Origin: an uncultured Pseudomonadota bacterium
Lineage (GTDB): Bacteria > Pseudomonadota > Gammaproteobacteria > Burkholderiales > JALYOK01
DNA length: 64,000 bases
Assembly (NCBI GenBank): GCA_902826775.1
Contig: CADEHE010000004.1
Location: forward strand, 106,927-170,926
Direction of reading: 5' to 3'
Shown here: positions 18,329 to 27,574 of the stretch, piece after piece
Layout of the letters: every line of letters begins with the position of its first letter
How positions within the stretch are numbered: the stretch's first letter is position 1
Notes under the pieces: model-generated
Seen by the model: only the letters and a program-made list of their open reading frames with translations
Told to the model about the DNA's origin: nothing
Database searches by the model: none
Made by a program: the position numbers and the translations under genes

Positions 18329-19066
18329 ATGGAGTACAACACTTTTTCCATCGTCGCGTTTTGCCCGCGCAGCAGCGAACTGGGCGTGGCGGTGAGCACC
18401 GCGGTCCCTGCGGTCGGTTCGATGTGCCCGTACGTCAAAGCCGGTGTCGGCGCAGTTTCGACGCAGTCGTGGGTCAATCCTTATCTGGCTATCGAAGCTT
18501 TGCGCCTAATGGATGCGGGGCACGCGGCAGCGGACGCGCTCGCGGCCGTGCTGGAGCGTGACGATGCCAAGGATTTGCGGCAGATCGGTGTAGTGGACGC
18601 GCGTGGCCGCGCCGCAGCGTGGTCCGGCGCAGGTTGCACGCAGTGGTTTGGTCAAATTGTCGAGGATAATTTCGCAGTGCAGGGCAATATGCTCGTGGGT
18701 GCGGCGACGATCGAGGATATGGCACGCGCGTTTCGGCGCGATCCAGCACAAAGCCTTGCCGAACGGTTGCTGCTCGCGTTGGAGGCGGGGCAGTCCGCTG
18801 GCGGCGACAAGCGCGGCAAGCAATCGGCCGCGTTGAAAGTTTATTCGATCGAGGATTACCCGCTGCTGGATCTGCGGGTGGACGAGCACGCGCGGCCCGT
18901 GGCGGAATTGCGCCGTGTCTATGAGATCGCCAAACTGCAACTGCTGCCGTTCATCAGCGGCATGCCAAAGCGAACCGGCCGGCCGGGTGCGTTGCCGGAG
19001 GCGGTTTCGCAAATGCTGCTGAAGCCGCCGCCACAGCGCCCGGGGGGTGGCGGCAGCGCGCCGTAG
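18329..19066 (+). CDS. DUF1028 family protein
   Basis: 245 residues. The N-terminal TFSIVAFCPRSSELGVAVST and later VGAGAVST-like glycine-rich segments (GVGAVSTQSWVNP) match DUF1028, predicted to have an Ntn-hydrolase-like fold; no biochemical function is established. The last about 15 residues are Pro/Gly-rich. It starts 11 bp after the transporter ATPase with a GGAGGAGAGG ribosome site, so it is the last gene of that operon. An amide or peptide hydrolase role, releasing nitrogen from the imported compound, is an inference from context. Confidence 0.85.
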   Translation: MEYNTFSIVAFCPRSSELGVAVSTAVPAVGSMCPYVKAGVGAVSTQSWVNPYLAIEALRLMDAGHAAADALAAVLERDDAKDLRQIGVVDARGRAAAWSGAGCTQWFGQIVEDNFAVQGNMLVGAATIEDMARAFRRDPAQSLAERLLLALEAGQSAGGDKRGKQSAALKVYSIEDYPLLDLRVDEHARPVAELRRVYEIAKLQLLPFISGMPKRTGRPGALPEAVSQMLLKPPPQRPGGGGSAP

Positions 19067-19108
19067 CATCACGCTGCGCTGCGACCCAATGGGCGATAAT
19101 GCCATCCT

Positions 19109-20425
19109 ATGTTCGAGCGCGCCTCCCAACACACGCCGCTGGCCGAAGCGCTGCGCCCCAAGTCGCTGGATGAGGTCATCGGTCAGGCGCACTTGCTTGG
19201 CCCAGGCAATGCGCTGCGTGTTGCATTCGAAACCAAGCAACTGCACTCGATGATTCTGTGGGGCCCGCCCGGCGTGGGCAAGACCACGCTGGCACGGCTC
19301 ACGGCACACGCCTTCGACGCCGAATTCATTGCAATCTCCGCCGTGCTCGGTGGTGTCAAGGAAATCCGCGAGGCAATCGAGCGCGCGCAGCTCAGCCTGC
19401 AGCAATACGGCCGTCATACCATCGTGTTCGTGGATGAGGTGCATCGCTTTAACAAGGCGCAGCAGGATGCATTCTTGCCGCATGTGGAAAGCGGGCTGAT
19501 CACGTTCATTGGCGCGACGACGGAAAATCCCTCTTTCGAAGTCAACAGCGCGCTGTTGTCGCGTGCCAGTACTTACGTGTTACAAGCGTTGAGCGAGGAC
19601 GACTTGCGTGCGCTGCTGCAACGCGCGCGCGTGCAAGTGTCGCCTGCATTGCAGTTTGAAGCGGACGCCGAACAATTGTTAGTCGGCTACGCGGACGGCG
19701 ATGCCCGCCGTTTGCTGAATTGCCTCGAGCAGGTTGGTGTGGCCGCCGAGCGCGCTGGCACGCAGCGCGTTGACCAGGAGTTGATACGCCACACTCTCAC
19801 GCGCAGCGGCCGCCGGTTCGACAAAGGTGGCGAGCAGTTCTACGATCAAATATCCGCCTTGCACAAATCGGTGCGCGGCTCCAATCCGGATGCCGCGTTG
19901 TACTGGTTGGTGCGCATGCTGGACGGCGGCGCCGATCCGCGCTATCTCGGCCGGCGTGTGGTGCGCATGGCGAGCGAGGATATCGGACTGGCGGATCCGC
20001 GCGCCTTGCGCCTTGCGCTTGATGCGATGGAAACGTACGAACGGCTCGGCTCGCCGGAGGGTGAGCTGGCCTTGGCGCAAGCGGTTCTATATCTCGCGTG
20101 CGCCGCGAAGAGTAACGCGGCTTATGTCGCTTACAACGCGGCACGCGCGCTAGTAAAGAACGAACCGTCCCGAGCGGTGCCGGTGCATCTGCGCAATGCG
20201 CCAACCAAGCTCATGAGCGAACTCGGTTACGGGCGCGAGTACCGCTACGCGCACGACGAAGCCGATGCCTATGCCGCAGGGGAGCGCTACTTCCCGGATG
20301 GGATGCAAGCAGTGCGCTTTTACCAGCCTACCGAGCGTGGACTGGAAGCCAAGATAAGCGAGAAGCTGCAGTACTTGCGCGAGCTTGATGCGGCGGCTCG
20401 CGCCAAGAGCAATGCCAAGGAGTGA
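19109..20425 (+). CDS. rarA: Replication-associated recombination protein A
   Basis: AAA+ ATPase of the RarA/MgsA/WRNIP1 family that acts at stalled forks and gaps. 438 residues: Walker [14 protein letters not shown] (about 51), Walker [19 protein letters not shown] (about 110), sensor 1 [12 protein letters not shown], sensor 2 in DARRLLN, then the helical tetramerisation domain (about 250-430). A GATAAT -10-like box ends only 8 bp before the ATG, so the mRNA could be almost leaderless. In E. coli it lies directly between lolA and serS. Confidence 0.96.
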   Translation: MFERASQHTPLAEALRPKSLDEVIGQAHLLGPGNALRVAFETKQLHSMILWGPPGVGKTTLARLTAHAFDAEFIAISAVLGGVKEIREAIERAQLSLQQYGRHTIVFVDEVHRFNKAQQDAFLPHVESGLITFIGATTENPSFEVNSALLSRASTYVLQALSEDDLRALLQRARVQVSPALQFEADAEQLLVGYADGDARRLLNCLEQVGVAAERAGTQRVDQELIRHTLTRSGRRFDKGGEQFYDQISALHKSVRGSNPDAALYWLVRMLDGGADPRYLGRRVVRMASEDIGLADPRALRLALDAMETYERLGSPEGELALAQAVLYLACAAKSNAAYVAYNAARALVKNEPSRAVPVHLRNAPTKLMSELGYGREYRYAHDEADAYAAGERYFPDGMQAVRFYQPTERGLEAKISEKLQYLRELDAAARAKSNAKE

Positions 20426-20493
20426 GCGTAACGCCGGGGCGGAACATGGCGCGAGAGCAGGTTCCGCCAACCGGTAACGCTTGATAACGCGGT

Positions 20494-22314
20494 TTAATTT
20501 CGGCGCGCGCTGCGACGCAGGTTCCAACCCAACGCAAGCAGGGCCAGCAGCACTAGGCTGGCGTCAGATCCGCTGCCCGGGTTGAGCGCGCAGCCACCGC
20601 CACCGCCGCGATTTCTTACCGTGAAGCTTTGATCTACATCGGCCGCTGCGTTGTAGTTAGCGTTGCCCGCTTGACTGGCGCGAACAGTGCAGGTTCCGGT
20701 GGTCACGAGGGTGACGGTATTGCCGGCGACGGTGCAAACGGCTGGCGTCTGTGAGGCAAAAGTAACTGGATTGCCGGAGGCGCCACCCGTCGCGCTCACG
20801 GTGAACGGGGCGTCATTGATGCGTTTGCTGGCGAGCGCGCCAAAGCTGATGGTCTGATCGCCTTGGGTGACGGTGAAACTGCGCACCTGCCAGGGCGCTT
20901 GCGCGAAGGTGGCGTCGCCGCTCTGCTGCGCGCGGATCACGCAGGTTTGCAGCAATAGCCCCGTCACAACGCCGGTGCTGGCGACGCTGCACGCTAGCGG
21001 GGTCAGAGAGTCGAAGGCAACGGGCAGGGTACTGCTGGCCGTGGCGGTAAGTTGCATTGTGCCGCCGAAGGGAATCTGCGCCGCCGCTGCGGTGAGCGCG
21101 ATGGACTGCAGTGTGCCGCCGGTGTTCACGCCGGCGATATCCACCGCGACATTGCTGCTGGTCGTCGTGCCGTCGCCGAGCTCACCGTTGCCGTTGAATC
21201 CCCAGCACTTGCCCACGCCCAGCTCGGTGAGCGCGCAAGAGTGCAACGGGTCGCTGGCGCTAACTGCGATGGCACCGCTGGTTAAACTCGTGACATCGAC
21301 CGGCGTTGAGCGGTCCGTGGTGGAACCGTCGCCGAGTTGTCCGCCGTTGTTTTGCCCCCAGCATTTGACGCCGCCCGTCGTCGTTAGAGCGCAACTGTGA
21401 AATCCAGCCGCACTCGAGGCAGCGACGCCGCTGCCCAATCCCACTACATCCACCGGGCTGCCGCTATCCGTGGTCGTGCCATCGCCTAGCTGGCCATTGG
21501 CATTGCTGCCCCAACATTTGAGAGCGCCGGTGCTGGTGAGCGCGCAACTGTGAGAATTACCAGCACTGATGTTTTGCACGCCACTGGCGAGTCCCGTCAC
21601 ATCGACCGGCGCGGTGCTATCGGTCGTGGTGCTATCGCCGAGTTGACCAAACTGATTGCGCCCCCAGCATTTGGTCGCCCCAGCGCTCGTTACCGCACAG
21701 GTGTGAAATCCACCGACGGCGATCGCGTTGATTGCCCCACCCAAGCCAGCTACATCGACCGGGGCGCTGGAGTCTGTGGTGGTGCCATCACCGAGTTGCC
21801 CGTACTGGTTGTAGCCCCAGCACTTAAGCGCACCCGCGTCGGTGAGCGCGCATGTGTGCGTTTGCGCGGCTCGAATCGCGCTCACGCCGCTGGTTAGGCC
21901 AACGACATCAACTGGGGTGGATGATTGCGTCGTCGTGCCATCACCCAGCTTGCCGAAGGAATTATCGCCCCAGCATTTCACGCCACCGGCATCGGTCAAG
22001 GCGCAAGCGTAGTTTTGTCCGGCACTGATGGCGATCACGCCGCTGCCCAAACCGGATACCGTCACGGGGGTGAGCGAGGCGGTTGTCGTGCCATCGCCCA
22101 ACTGGCCGAGATTGTTTGCGCCAAAGCATTTCACCGCGCCGGCGGTGGTAAGCACGCAAGAGAAGGTTGAACCAGCCACAACTTGCGTGGTCACGGGGTC
22201 CGAGACGGCGTGCGCGGAGCCTACAGCGCATAAGCCGAGCAGCAGCGCAAAGCTGGCGCGCGACAGGCGCCGCGCGAGCCAGGATGATTTCAATCTAAAG
22301 GCGGTGGATTTCAT
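20494..22314 (-). CDS. RCC1-repeat surface protein with sorting-signal tail
   Basis: 606 residues. Signal peptide to about residue 36 (SAHAVSD). Then seven RCC1/BLIP-II-type repeats of about 50 residues (each with HSCALT-like and KCWGxNxxGQLGDGTTT), two cysteines per repeat, forming a seven-bladed propeller. Two Ig-like/MBG-type domains follow (QTISFGALASKRIND, CTVRASQAGNANYN). The end is a glycine run plus Cys, a hydrophobic helix and LRRSARRN, i.e. a CTERM-type protein-sorting tail (closest to the JDVT/GlyGly styles, an inference). Probably exposed on the cell surface; binding partner unknown. It interrupts the rarA-serS pair. Confidence 0.88.
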   Translation of the reverse strand: MKSTAFRLKSSWLARRLSRASFALLLGLCAVGSAHAVSDPVTTQVVAGSTFSCVLTTAGAVKCFGANNLGQLGDGTTTASLTPVTVSGLGSGVIAISAGQNYACALTDAGGVKCWGDNSFGKLGDGTTTQSSTPVDVVGLTSGVSAIRAAQTHTCALTDAGALKCWGYNQYGQLGDGTTTDSSAPVDVAGLGGAINAIAVGGFHTCAVTSAGATKCWGRNQFGQLGDSTTTDSTAPVDVTGLASGVQNISAGNSHSCALTSTGALKCWGSNANGQLGDGTTTDSGSPVDVVGLGSGVAASSAAGFHSCALTTTGGVKCWGQNNGGQLGDGSTTDRSTPVDVTSLTSGAIAVSASDPLHSCALTELGVGKCWGFNGNGELGDGTTTSSNVAVDIAGVNTGGTLQSIALTAAAAQIPFGGTMQLTATASSTLPVAFDSLTPLACSVASTGVVTGLLLQTCVIRAQQSGDATFAQAPWQVRSFTVTQGDQTISFGALASKRINDAPFTVSATGGASGNPVTFASQTPAVCTVAGNTVTLVTTGTCTVRASQAGNANYNAAADVDQSFTVRNRGGGGGCALNPGSGSDASLVLLALLALGWNLRRSARRN

Positions 22315-22626
22315 GGGCTGGATTTCTCTTTCTCTGTTTTACCGAGGGCACCGGTTCGCAACCGGCATGTTCTTCGTAGAATGGGCCGACTGTAGACAGC
22401 GGCTCTTGAAAAGTCAACCGCAGCCAGACAATGAAAAGCTGCTTTGCCACTTGCTTTGGTTGCGTTTGCTTAAAGCGCGCGACGCAATGTCGGGATAAAC
22501 TTGCGCCAAGCGTTGAACTGGGATGAGCCCAAGCAGTGGTGGAATAGGCAACATTACTGGTAAAGGTATAAAGCGAAGAATGTTATCCCATAATCTTTTT
22601 CGAGTAACACTACAAAGAGTACATAA
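22315..22626. other. Intergenic region between divergent RCC1 gene and serS
   Basis: 312 bp without a gene. The left part carries the RCC1-gene promoter (minus strand, listed separately). The right part (22540-22626) is AT-rich with -10-like strings (TATAAA at about 22568, CATAAT at about 22590) that presumably drive serS, but no convincing -35 box pairs with them. Confidence 0.5.
22389..22417 (-). promoter_or_regulatory. Sigma-70-type promoter for the RCC1 gene
   Basis: On the minus strand TTGACT (22417-22412), a 17-bp spacer and TACAGT (22394-22389). Predicted start about 22382, 68 bases before the ATG. Confidence 0.55.
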
Positions 22627-23898
<1,272 letters not shown>

Positions 23899-24023
23899 CC
23901 AGGGGGCTCGCCGCGCGCGTGCCGAATTTGTATACTCAGCGCCCAGAATATGGCATTCCCCGCTGGGTTTGCCGATAAATGTATGGAGCCGCTGAGAATG
24001 CACACCAGGACCAGGGCAAGGGT

Positions 24024-24740
24024 ATGCCGCGCATCGTCGCGTTAGTGCCGGCAGCAGGAGCCGGATCGCGTTTCGGCGCCAGCACGCCAAAGCAGTATTC
24101 ACCTCTGCTGGGCCAACCCATGCTGTATCACGCCATCCGCGTGCTGGCCGAGCACCGCGCGATCGAGCAGGTGCTCGCGGTCCTCGCGCCGGGCGATACG
24201 CACTGGGATGCGCATGACTGGCAAAGTTTCGCGCCCAAGCTGCGGCCGCTATTTTGCGGCGGTGAAACACGAGCTGAATCGGTCGCCAATGCCTTGGGCT
24301 ATCTGAGCGCGGATCTCAAACCTACCGATTGGCTGCTGGTGCACGACGCCGCGCGCCCTTGCTTGCGGCCGCAGTTGATAGACCGCCTGGTCGAACAGTT
24401 GCGCGACGATGAAGTGGGTGGTTTACTGGCGGTACCGATGACCGATACCATGAAGCGCGCCGATGGCTGGCAGCGCGTCGAATCCACCGAACCGCGCGAG
24501 CGTCTGTGGCGCGCGCAGACTCCGCAGATGTTTCGCTACGCAGTGTTGCAGCGCGCCCTTGCCGCGGCGCCCACCGGCGTGCCCACCGACGAATCTTGGG
24601 CGGTGGAAAAACTCGGCCTGCACCCGCGCTTGGTACACGGCGACGTGACCAACTTCAAAGTCACTTTTCCGGACGATATTGCAGTGGCTGAAATGTTGCT
24701 GCGAGCTATCGAATTCGATGCGCATCGGTCAGGGCTTTGA
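24024..24740 (+). CDS. ispD: 2-C-methyl-D-erythritol 4-phosphate cytidylyltransferase
   Basis: MEP-pathway enzyme joining MEP to CTP. 238 residues from the ATG at 24024, which is where the conserved protein begins; an upstream ATG at 23979 reads in frame but adds non-conserved residues. The nucleotide-binding [10 protein letters not shown] and KQY, the VHDAARPCL stretch and the C-terminal NFKVTFPDD are family hallmarks. The last 23 bp overlap ispF, as often seen in ispDF pairs. Confidence 0.95.
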   Translation: MPRIVALVPAAGAGSRFGASTPKQYSPLLGQPMLYHAIRVLAEHRAIEQVLAVLAPGDTHWDAHDWQSFAPKLRPLFCGGETRAESVANALGYLSADLKPTDWLLVHDAARPCLRPQLIDRLVEQLRDDEVGGLLAVPMTDTMKRADGWQRVESTEPRERLWRAQTPQMFRYAVLQRALAAAPTGVPTDESWAVEKLGLHPRLVHGDVTNFKVTFPDDIAVAEMLLRAIEFDAHRSGL

Positions 24741-25191
24741 CGTCCACGCCTTTGCCGCTGGACGCAAACTGATCATCGGCGGCGTCGAGATCGACTATCA
24801 CCTTGGGCTGTACGGTCATTCCGACGCGGATGTTCTACTCCATGCGATATGCGACGCGCTGCTGGGTGCCGCGGGGCTGGGTGATATCGGCGAGCATTTC
24901 CCCGATAGCGATCCGCGTTACAAAGGCGCCGATAGCCGCCGGTTATTGCGCGAGTGCGCCGGCAAGGTCGACCGCGCAGGCTACCGCATCGCTAACCTCG
25001 ACTGCACCGTGATCGCACAAGCGCCGCGCCTGGCGCCGTACAAAGCCGCGATGGTGGGCAACATTAGCGCCGATACGGCCGTCGACAGCAGTTGCGTCAA
25101 CGTTAAGGCCACCACCACCGAGGCATTGGGGTTCACGGGCCGCGGCGAAGGTGTCGCGGCACTGGCGGTGTGCTTGCTTACGCCAAAGTAG
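24718..25191 (+). CDS. ispF: 2-C-methyl-D-erythritol 2,4-cyclodiphosphate synthase
   Basis: 157 residues. [12 protein letters not shown] at the N-terminus supplies the zinc ligands Asp and His (DVH), and [26 protein letters not shown] is the family core. It forms the cyclodiphosphate ring in the MEP isoprenoid pathway. I chose ATG 24718, inside the end of ispD. Its stop overlaps the GTG start of the next gene by one base. Confidence 0.96.
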   Translation: MRIGQGFDVHAFAAGRKLIIGGVEIDYHLGLYGHSDADVLLHAICDALLGAAGLGDIGEHFPDSDPRYKGADSRRLLRECAGKVDRAGYRIANLDCTVIAQAPRLAPYKAAMVGNISADTAVDSSCVNVKATTTEALGFTGRGEGVAALAVCLLTPK

Positions 25192-25727
25192 TGTCAGGGC
25201 GCGACGCACGCGTTTTCTTCGCGTTGTGGCCCGATGCCGCTGCCGCAGCGCGCATGGCGGAGCATGGTGTTGCTTTGGCACGGCTTGCCGGTGGGCGCGC
25301 GACCAAGGCGGCTGCTTTGCACATGACGCTTGTTTTTGTCGGCGCGGTGCGGATGGATGCGCTAGCTGGACTGGGTGCCGCGGCGGATACAGTGCGCAGC
25401 GCGCCATTTGCGCTCACGTTCGACCGCCTAGGCGCGTGGCGTGGCAATGGTGTCGGTTGGCTCGCGCCCAGCAATGTCCCAGATGCAGCGCTGCAATTGT
25501 CGCGGGGTCTGCGCACCGCGCTGCGTGACCACGGTATTGGTTTTGACGCAAAAGAGTTCAAGGCGCACGTCACGCTGGTTCGCAAGCTGCTACAGCCCGT
25601 TACCCTGACGGCGGTTGACCCCATCGATTGGCCGGTGCATGAGTTCGTGTTGATGCGATCGCACTTACGAGCCGATGGTGCGGGTTATGAATGCTTAAGG
25701 CGATGGCAGCTTGCCGGGTGCCGTTGA
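25191..25727 (+). CDS. thpR: RNA 2',3'-cyclic phosphodiesterase (LigT/ThpR)
   Basis: 178 residues from the GTG at 25191, which overlaps the ispF stop (TAGTG); GTG 25170 is an alternative. Two HxTL motifs (HMTLVFVG and HVTLVRKL) form the 2H phosphoesterase active site. The family opens 2',3'-cyclic phosphates and can ligate 2'-5' RNA ends in vitro. Coupled translationally to ispF. Confidence 0.87.
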   Translation: MSGRDARVFFALWPDAAAAARMAEHGVALARLAGGRATKAAALHMTLVFVGAVRMDALAGLGAAADTVRSAPFALTFDRLGAWRGNGVGWLAPSNVPDAALQLSRGLRTALRDHGIGFDAKEFKAHVTLVRKLLQPVTLTAVDPIDWPVHEFVLMRSHLRADGAGYECLRRWQLAGCR

Positions 25728-25849
25728 GGGCGACTTCGATCCAAGCGAATTTGCCGCAAGCCCGATGATCTCGTACGGACCGGTGCAACGCCTACAACCG
25801 CTACATCGGAAAGAGGAAACCCCGTCACCTGCAGCCATTGCAACTGCGC

Positions 25850-27139
25850 CTACAGGCGCAGCTGCGCTAGCATGTCGGTGGTCATCGACAGTCGCTCGAT
25901 TAGCGTCTGCAAGAACATCTTCATAAATTGCAGCTGGCAGCTTTCGGAGAGCTTTTCCAGTTGCGGCAGTTGGATGCGCAGCAACTCACAGTCGTTCGTG
26001 GCAGTAATGGTCGCGGTGCGCTTCCAGGTCGCTTGGTTGAGGTAGGCCATCTCGCCGAAGCAATCGCCTTTGCGCAGCGGGCTGAGCAAACGTCCTTCTC
26101 TCGTGACGTAAGCTTCGCCGGATATCAGTACGAAAAAGGCGTGACCGATGTCGCCTTCTAGCACCAAGTTTTCGCCCTTCTTGTGGACTTCCCAGGTGGC
26201 GCTGCGCAACACTTCCCAGATTTGTTGGTCTGTGAACGGCTGAAAGAAAGACAATTCTCGAATAAGGTTGAAACGCTCCGTCGCACTGAGCTGCACCCCG
26301 GTGTTGTCGAGGTTGGTGAAGCTGTCGGCAAGATCCTTGGCCATGTCGAACCAATTGGCGTAGCGCAGCGCCAGGTCCTTCTGCAGCGCTTTGCTCACGA
26401 TATCTACCAAGGCTTTCGGCACATCGGGTCGCACCGATTGCAGCGGTATCGGATCTTCGTTCAAGATCTTGTTCAGCATGGCCGCGCCGCTTTCGGCGGT
26501 AAACGGTAGCTTGCCGGCGAGCAGTTCGTACAGCACGACGCCCATCGAATAGATGTCGCTTTGCTGTGTCGGCTGCTTTTCGGAAATCGCCTCCGGCGCC
26601 ATGTACGCGGGAGAGCCGATGAAGCCTTGCAGTTGCGTTTGCGTATTAGTGGCGATTTGGGCCGTGCCGAAGTCGCTGATTTTGATGTCGTCTTTATCCG
26701 AAAGCAGAATGTTCGCGGGCTTGAGGTCGCGGTGTATGATGCCGCGCTGGAACGCGTAGTCCATTGCGCGGCAAAGTTTGAAGGTGATCATTACCACTTG
26801 CTGGATCGGCAGCAGGCGCGCAGCGTTGCAGAAGCGCTTCAGCGTGCCGCCGGGCACGTACTCCATCACCAAATAGCTCATTGCTTCGTCGACCACGGCA
26901 TCGTAGACGGCAACGATATTGGGATGCACCAGTTTACCGGCCAGTGAGGCTTCGTTCAGAAACAGTTTGCGGAAGCGCCGCACCACTTCTTCGTCTTGGT
27001 GCGAATCGAAATTCGCGGCCTTAATCGCAACGCGGCGTTGATTGAAGGGGTCCTCCGCCAGGTAGACGATGGCCGAAGCACCGCGTCCGATTTCGGACAG
27101 TATCGGATACTTACCTACTTTTTCCGGGCGCTCGCTCAT
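25850..27139 (-). CDS. Serine/threonine protein kinase with C-terminal cyclic-nucleotide-binding domain
   Basis: 429 residues from ATG 27139 (the open frame runs further upstream without conserved sequence). Hanks-type kinase domain, about 9-270: glycine loop GRGASAIVYLAE, catalytic Lys in VAIKAAN, HRDLKPAN, DFGTAQ, APE in YMAPEAISEK; complete. Residues about 300-429 form a cNMP-binding/CAP-type domain (LEGDIGHAFFVLISGEAYV, KGDCFGEMAYL, WKRTATI). No transmembrane helix, so a soluble kinase whose activity could be gated by cAMP or cGMP. It lies next to a GGDEF-EAL gene transcribed away from it. Ligand binding is inferred, not shown. Confidence 0.88.
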   Translation of the reverse strand: MSERPEKVGKYPILSEIGRGASAIVYLAEDPFNQRRVAIKAANFDSHQDEEVVRRFRKLFLNEASLAGKLVHPNIVAVYDAVVDEAMSYLVMEYVPGGTLKRFCNAARLLPIQQVVMITFKLCRAMDYAFQRGIIHRDLKPANILLSDKDDIKISDFGTAQIATNTQTQLQGFIGSPAYMAPEAISEKQPTQQSDIYSMGVVLYELLAGKLPFTAESGAAMLNKILNEDPIPLQSVRPDVPKALVDIVSKALQKDLALRYANWFDMAKDLADSFTNLDNTGVQLSATERFNLIRELSFFQPFTDQQIWEVLRSATWEVHKKGENLVLEGDIGHAFFVLISGEAYVTREGRLLSPLRKGDCFGEMAYLNQATWKRTATITATNDCELLRIQLPQLEKLSESCQLQFMKMFLQTLIERLSMTTDMLAQLRL

Positions 27140-27466
27140 GTCGACAGCACTGCTGCGCTCGCGCGTTCCACGCCGCGGACGCCGCTCGGTGCAATAACGT
27201 GGCTCATCAAAGTGATCATCTGTTTTGCCGGCTGCCAACTTGCGCAGTCCACATCTTGTAGTATACGAGGCACATCTACCGCTAGGGCGCGATTCCTTTG
27301 GCGACGACCCGGAGCAGGCGTCGAGCGAAGTCTGTGCTGCGTTGCCAAACGTCGCAACCGGCAGCATTGTCGCATGCGCTCTGTGACCGCTGCAAAGCAC
27401 GCCTCACGACGCCCGCGTTTCGGCATACTGCTGACTGGTATAGTAGAATCGCGGCCTGGCGAGAAC
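27140..27466. other. Intergenic region between kinase and diguanylate cyclase genes
   Basis: About 327 bp with no supported gene; promoters for both divergent units should be here. On the minus strand a TATACT -10 box at 27262-27257 could serve the kinase (118 bases before its ATG); its -35 is poor. Toward the right, overlapping -10-like TATAGT and TAGAAT strings at about 27439-27449 could serve the plus-strand unit. Nothing else stands out. Confidence 0.45.
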
Positions 27467-27574
27467 ATGAAGAAACTTAGCCCGGCTCAGTATTGCATGA
27501 ATCAGGAAAAACAAAGCGAAGCCCTAATCGCATGTACAACTGTGTTGCGTAACATTTCGGCAACGTATGACTGA
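27467..27574 (+). CDS. Possible 35-residue small protein upstream of the GGDEF-EAL gene
   Basis: ATG at 27467 opens a 35-codon frame (begins MKKLSPAQYCMNQEKQ, ends TYD) whose stop overlaps the start of the next gene by 8 bp (ATGACTGA), a classic coupling arrangement. It has two cysteines and a balanced amino acid composition. By hand count 17 of 35 third positions are G or C, lower than in the neighbours, and the ribosome site (GGCGAG) is weak, so it may be a leader rather than a functional protein. Confidence 0.35.
   Translation: MKKLSPAQYCMNQEKQSEALIACTTVLRNISATYD

Noticed and set aside
22430..22480. Possible sigma-54 box (TTTGGTTGCGTTTGC)
   Set aside because: GG and GC are 8 instead of 10 bases apart.
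22500..22626. T-box or other aminoacyl-tRNA-sensing leader before serS
   Set aside because: No specifier-loop or terminator/antiterminator pair visible, and such leaders are essentially absent from proteobacteria.
25845..25862. Hairpin at the kinase stop codon (CTGCGCC / GGCGCAG) as terminator
   Set aside because: No T-run on either strand.
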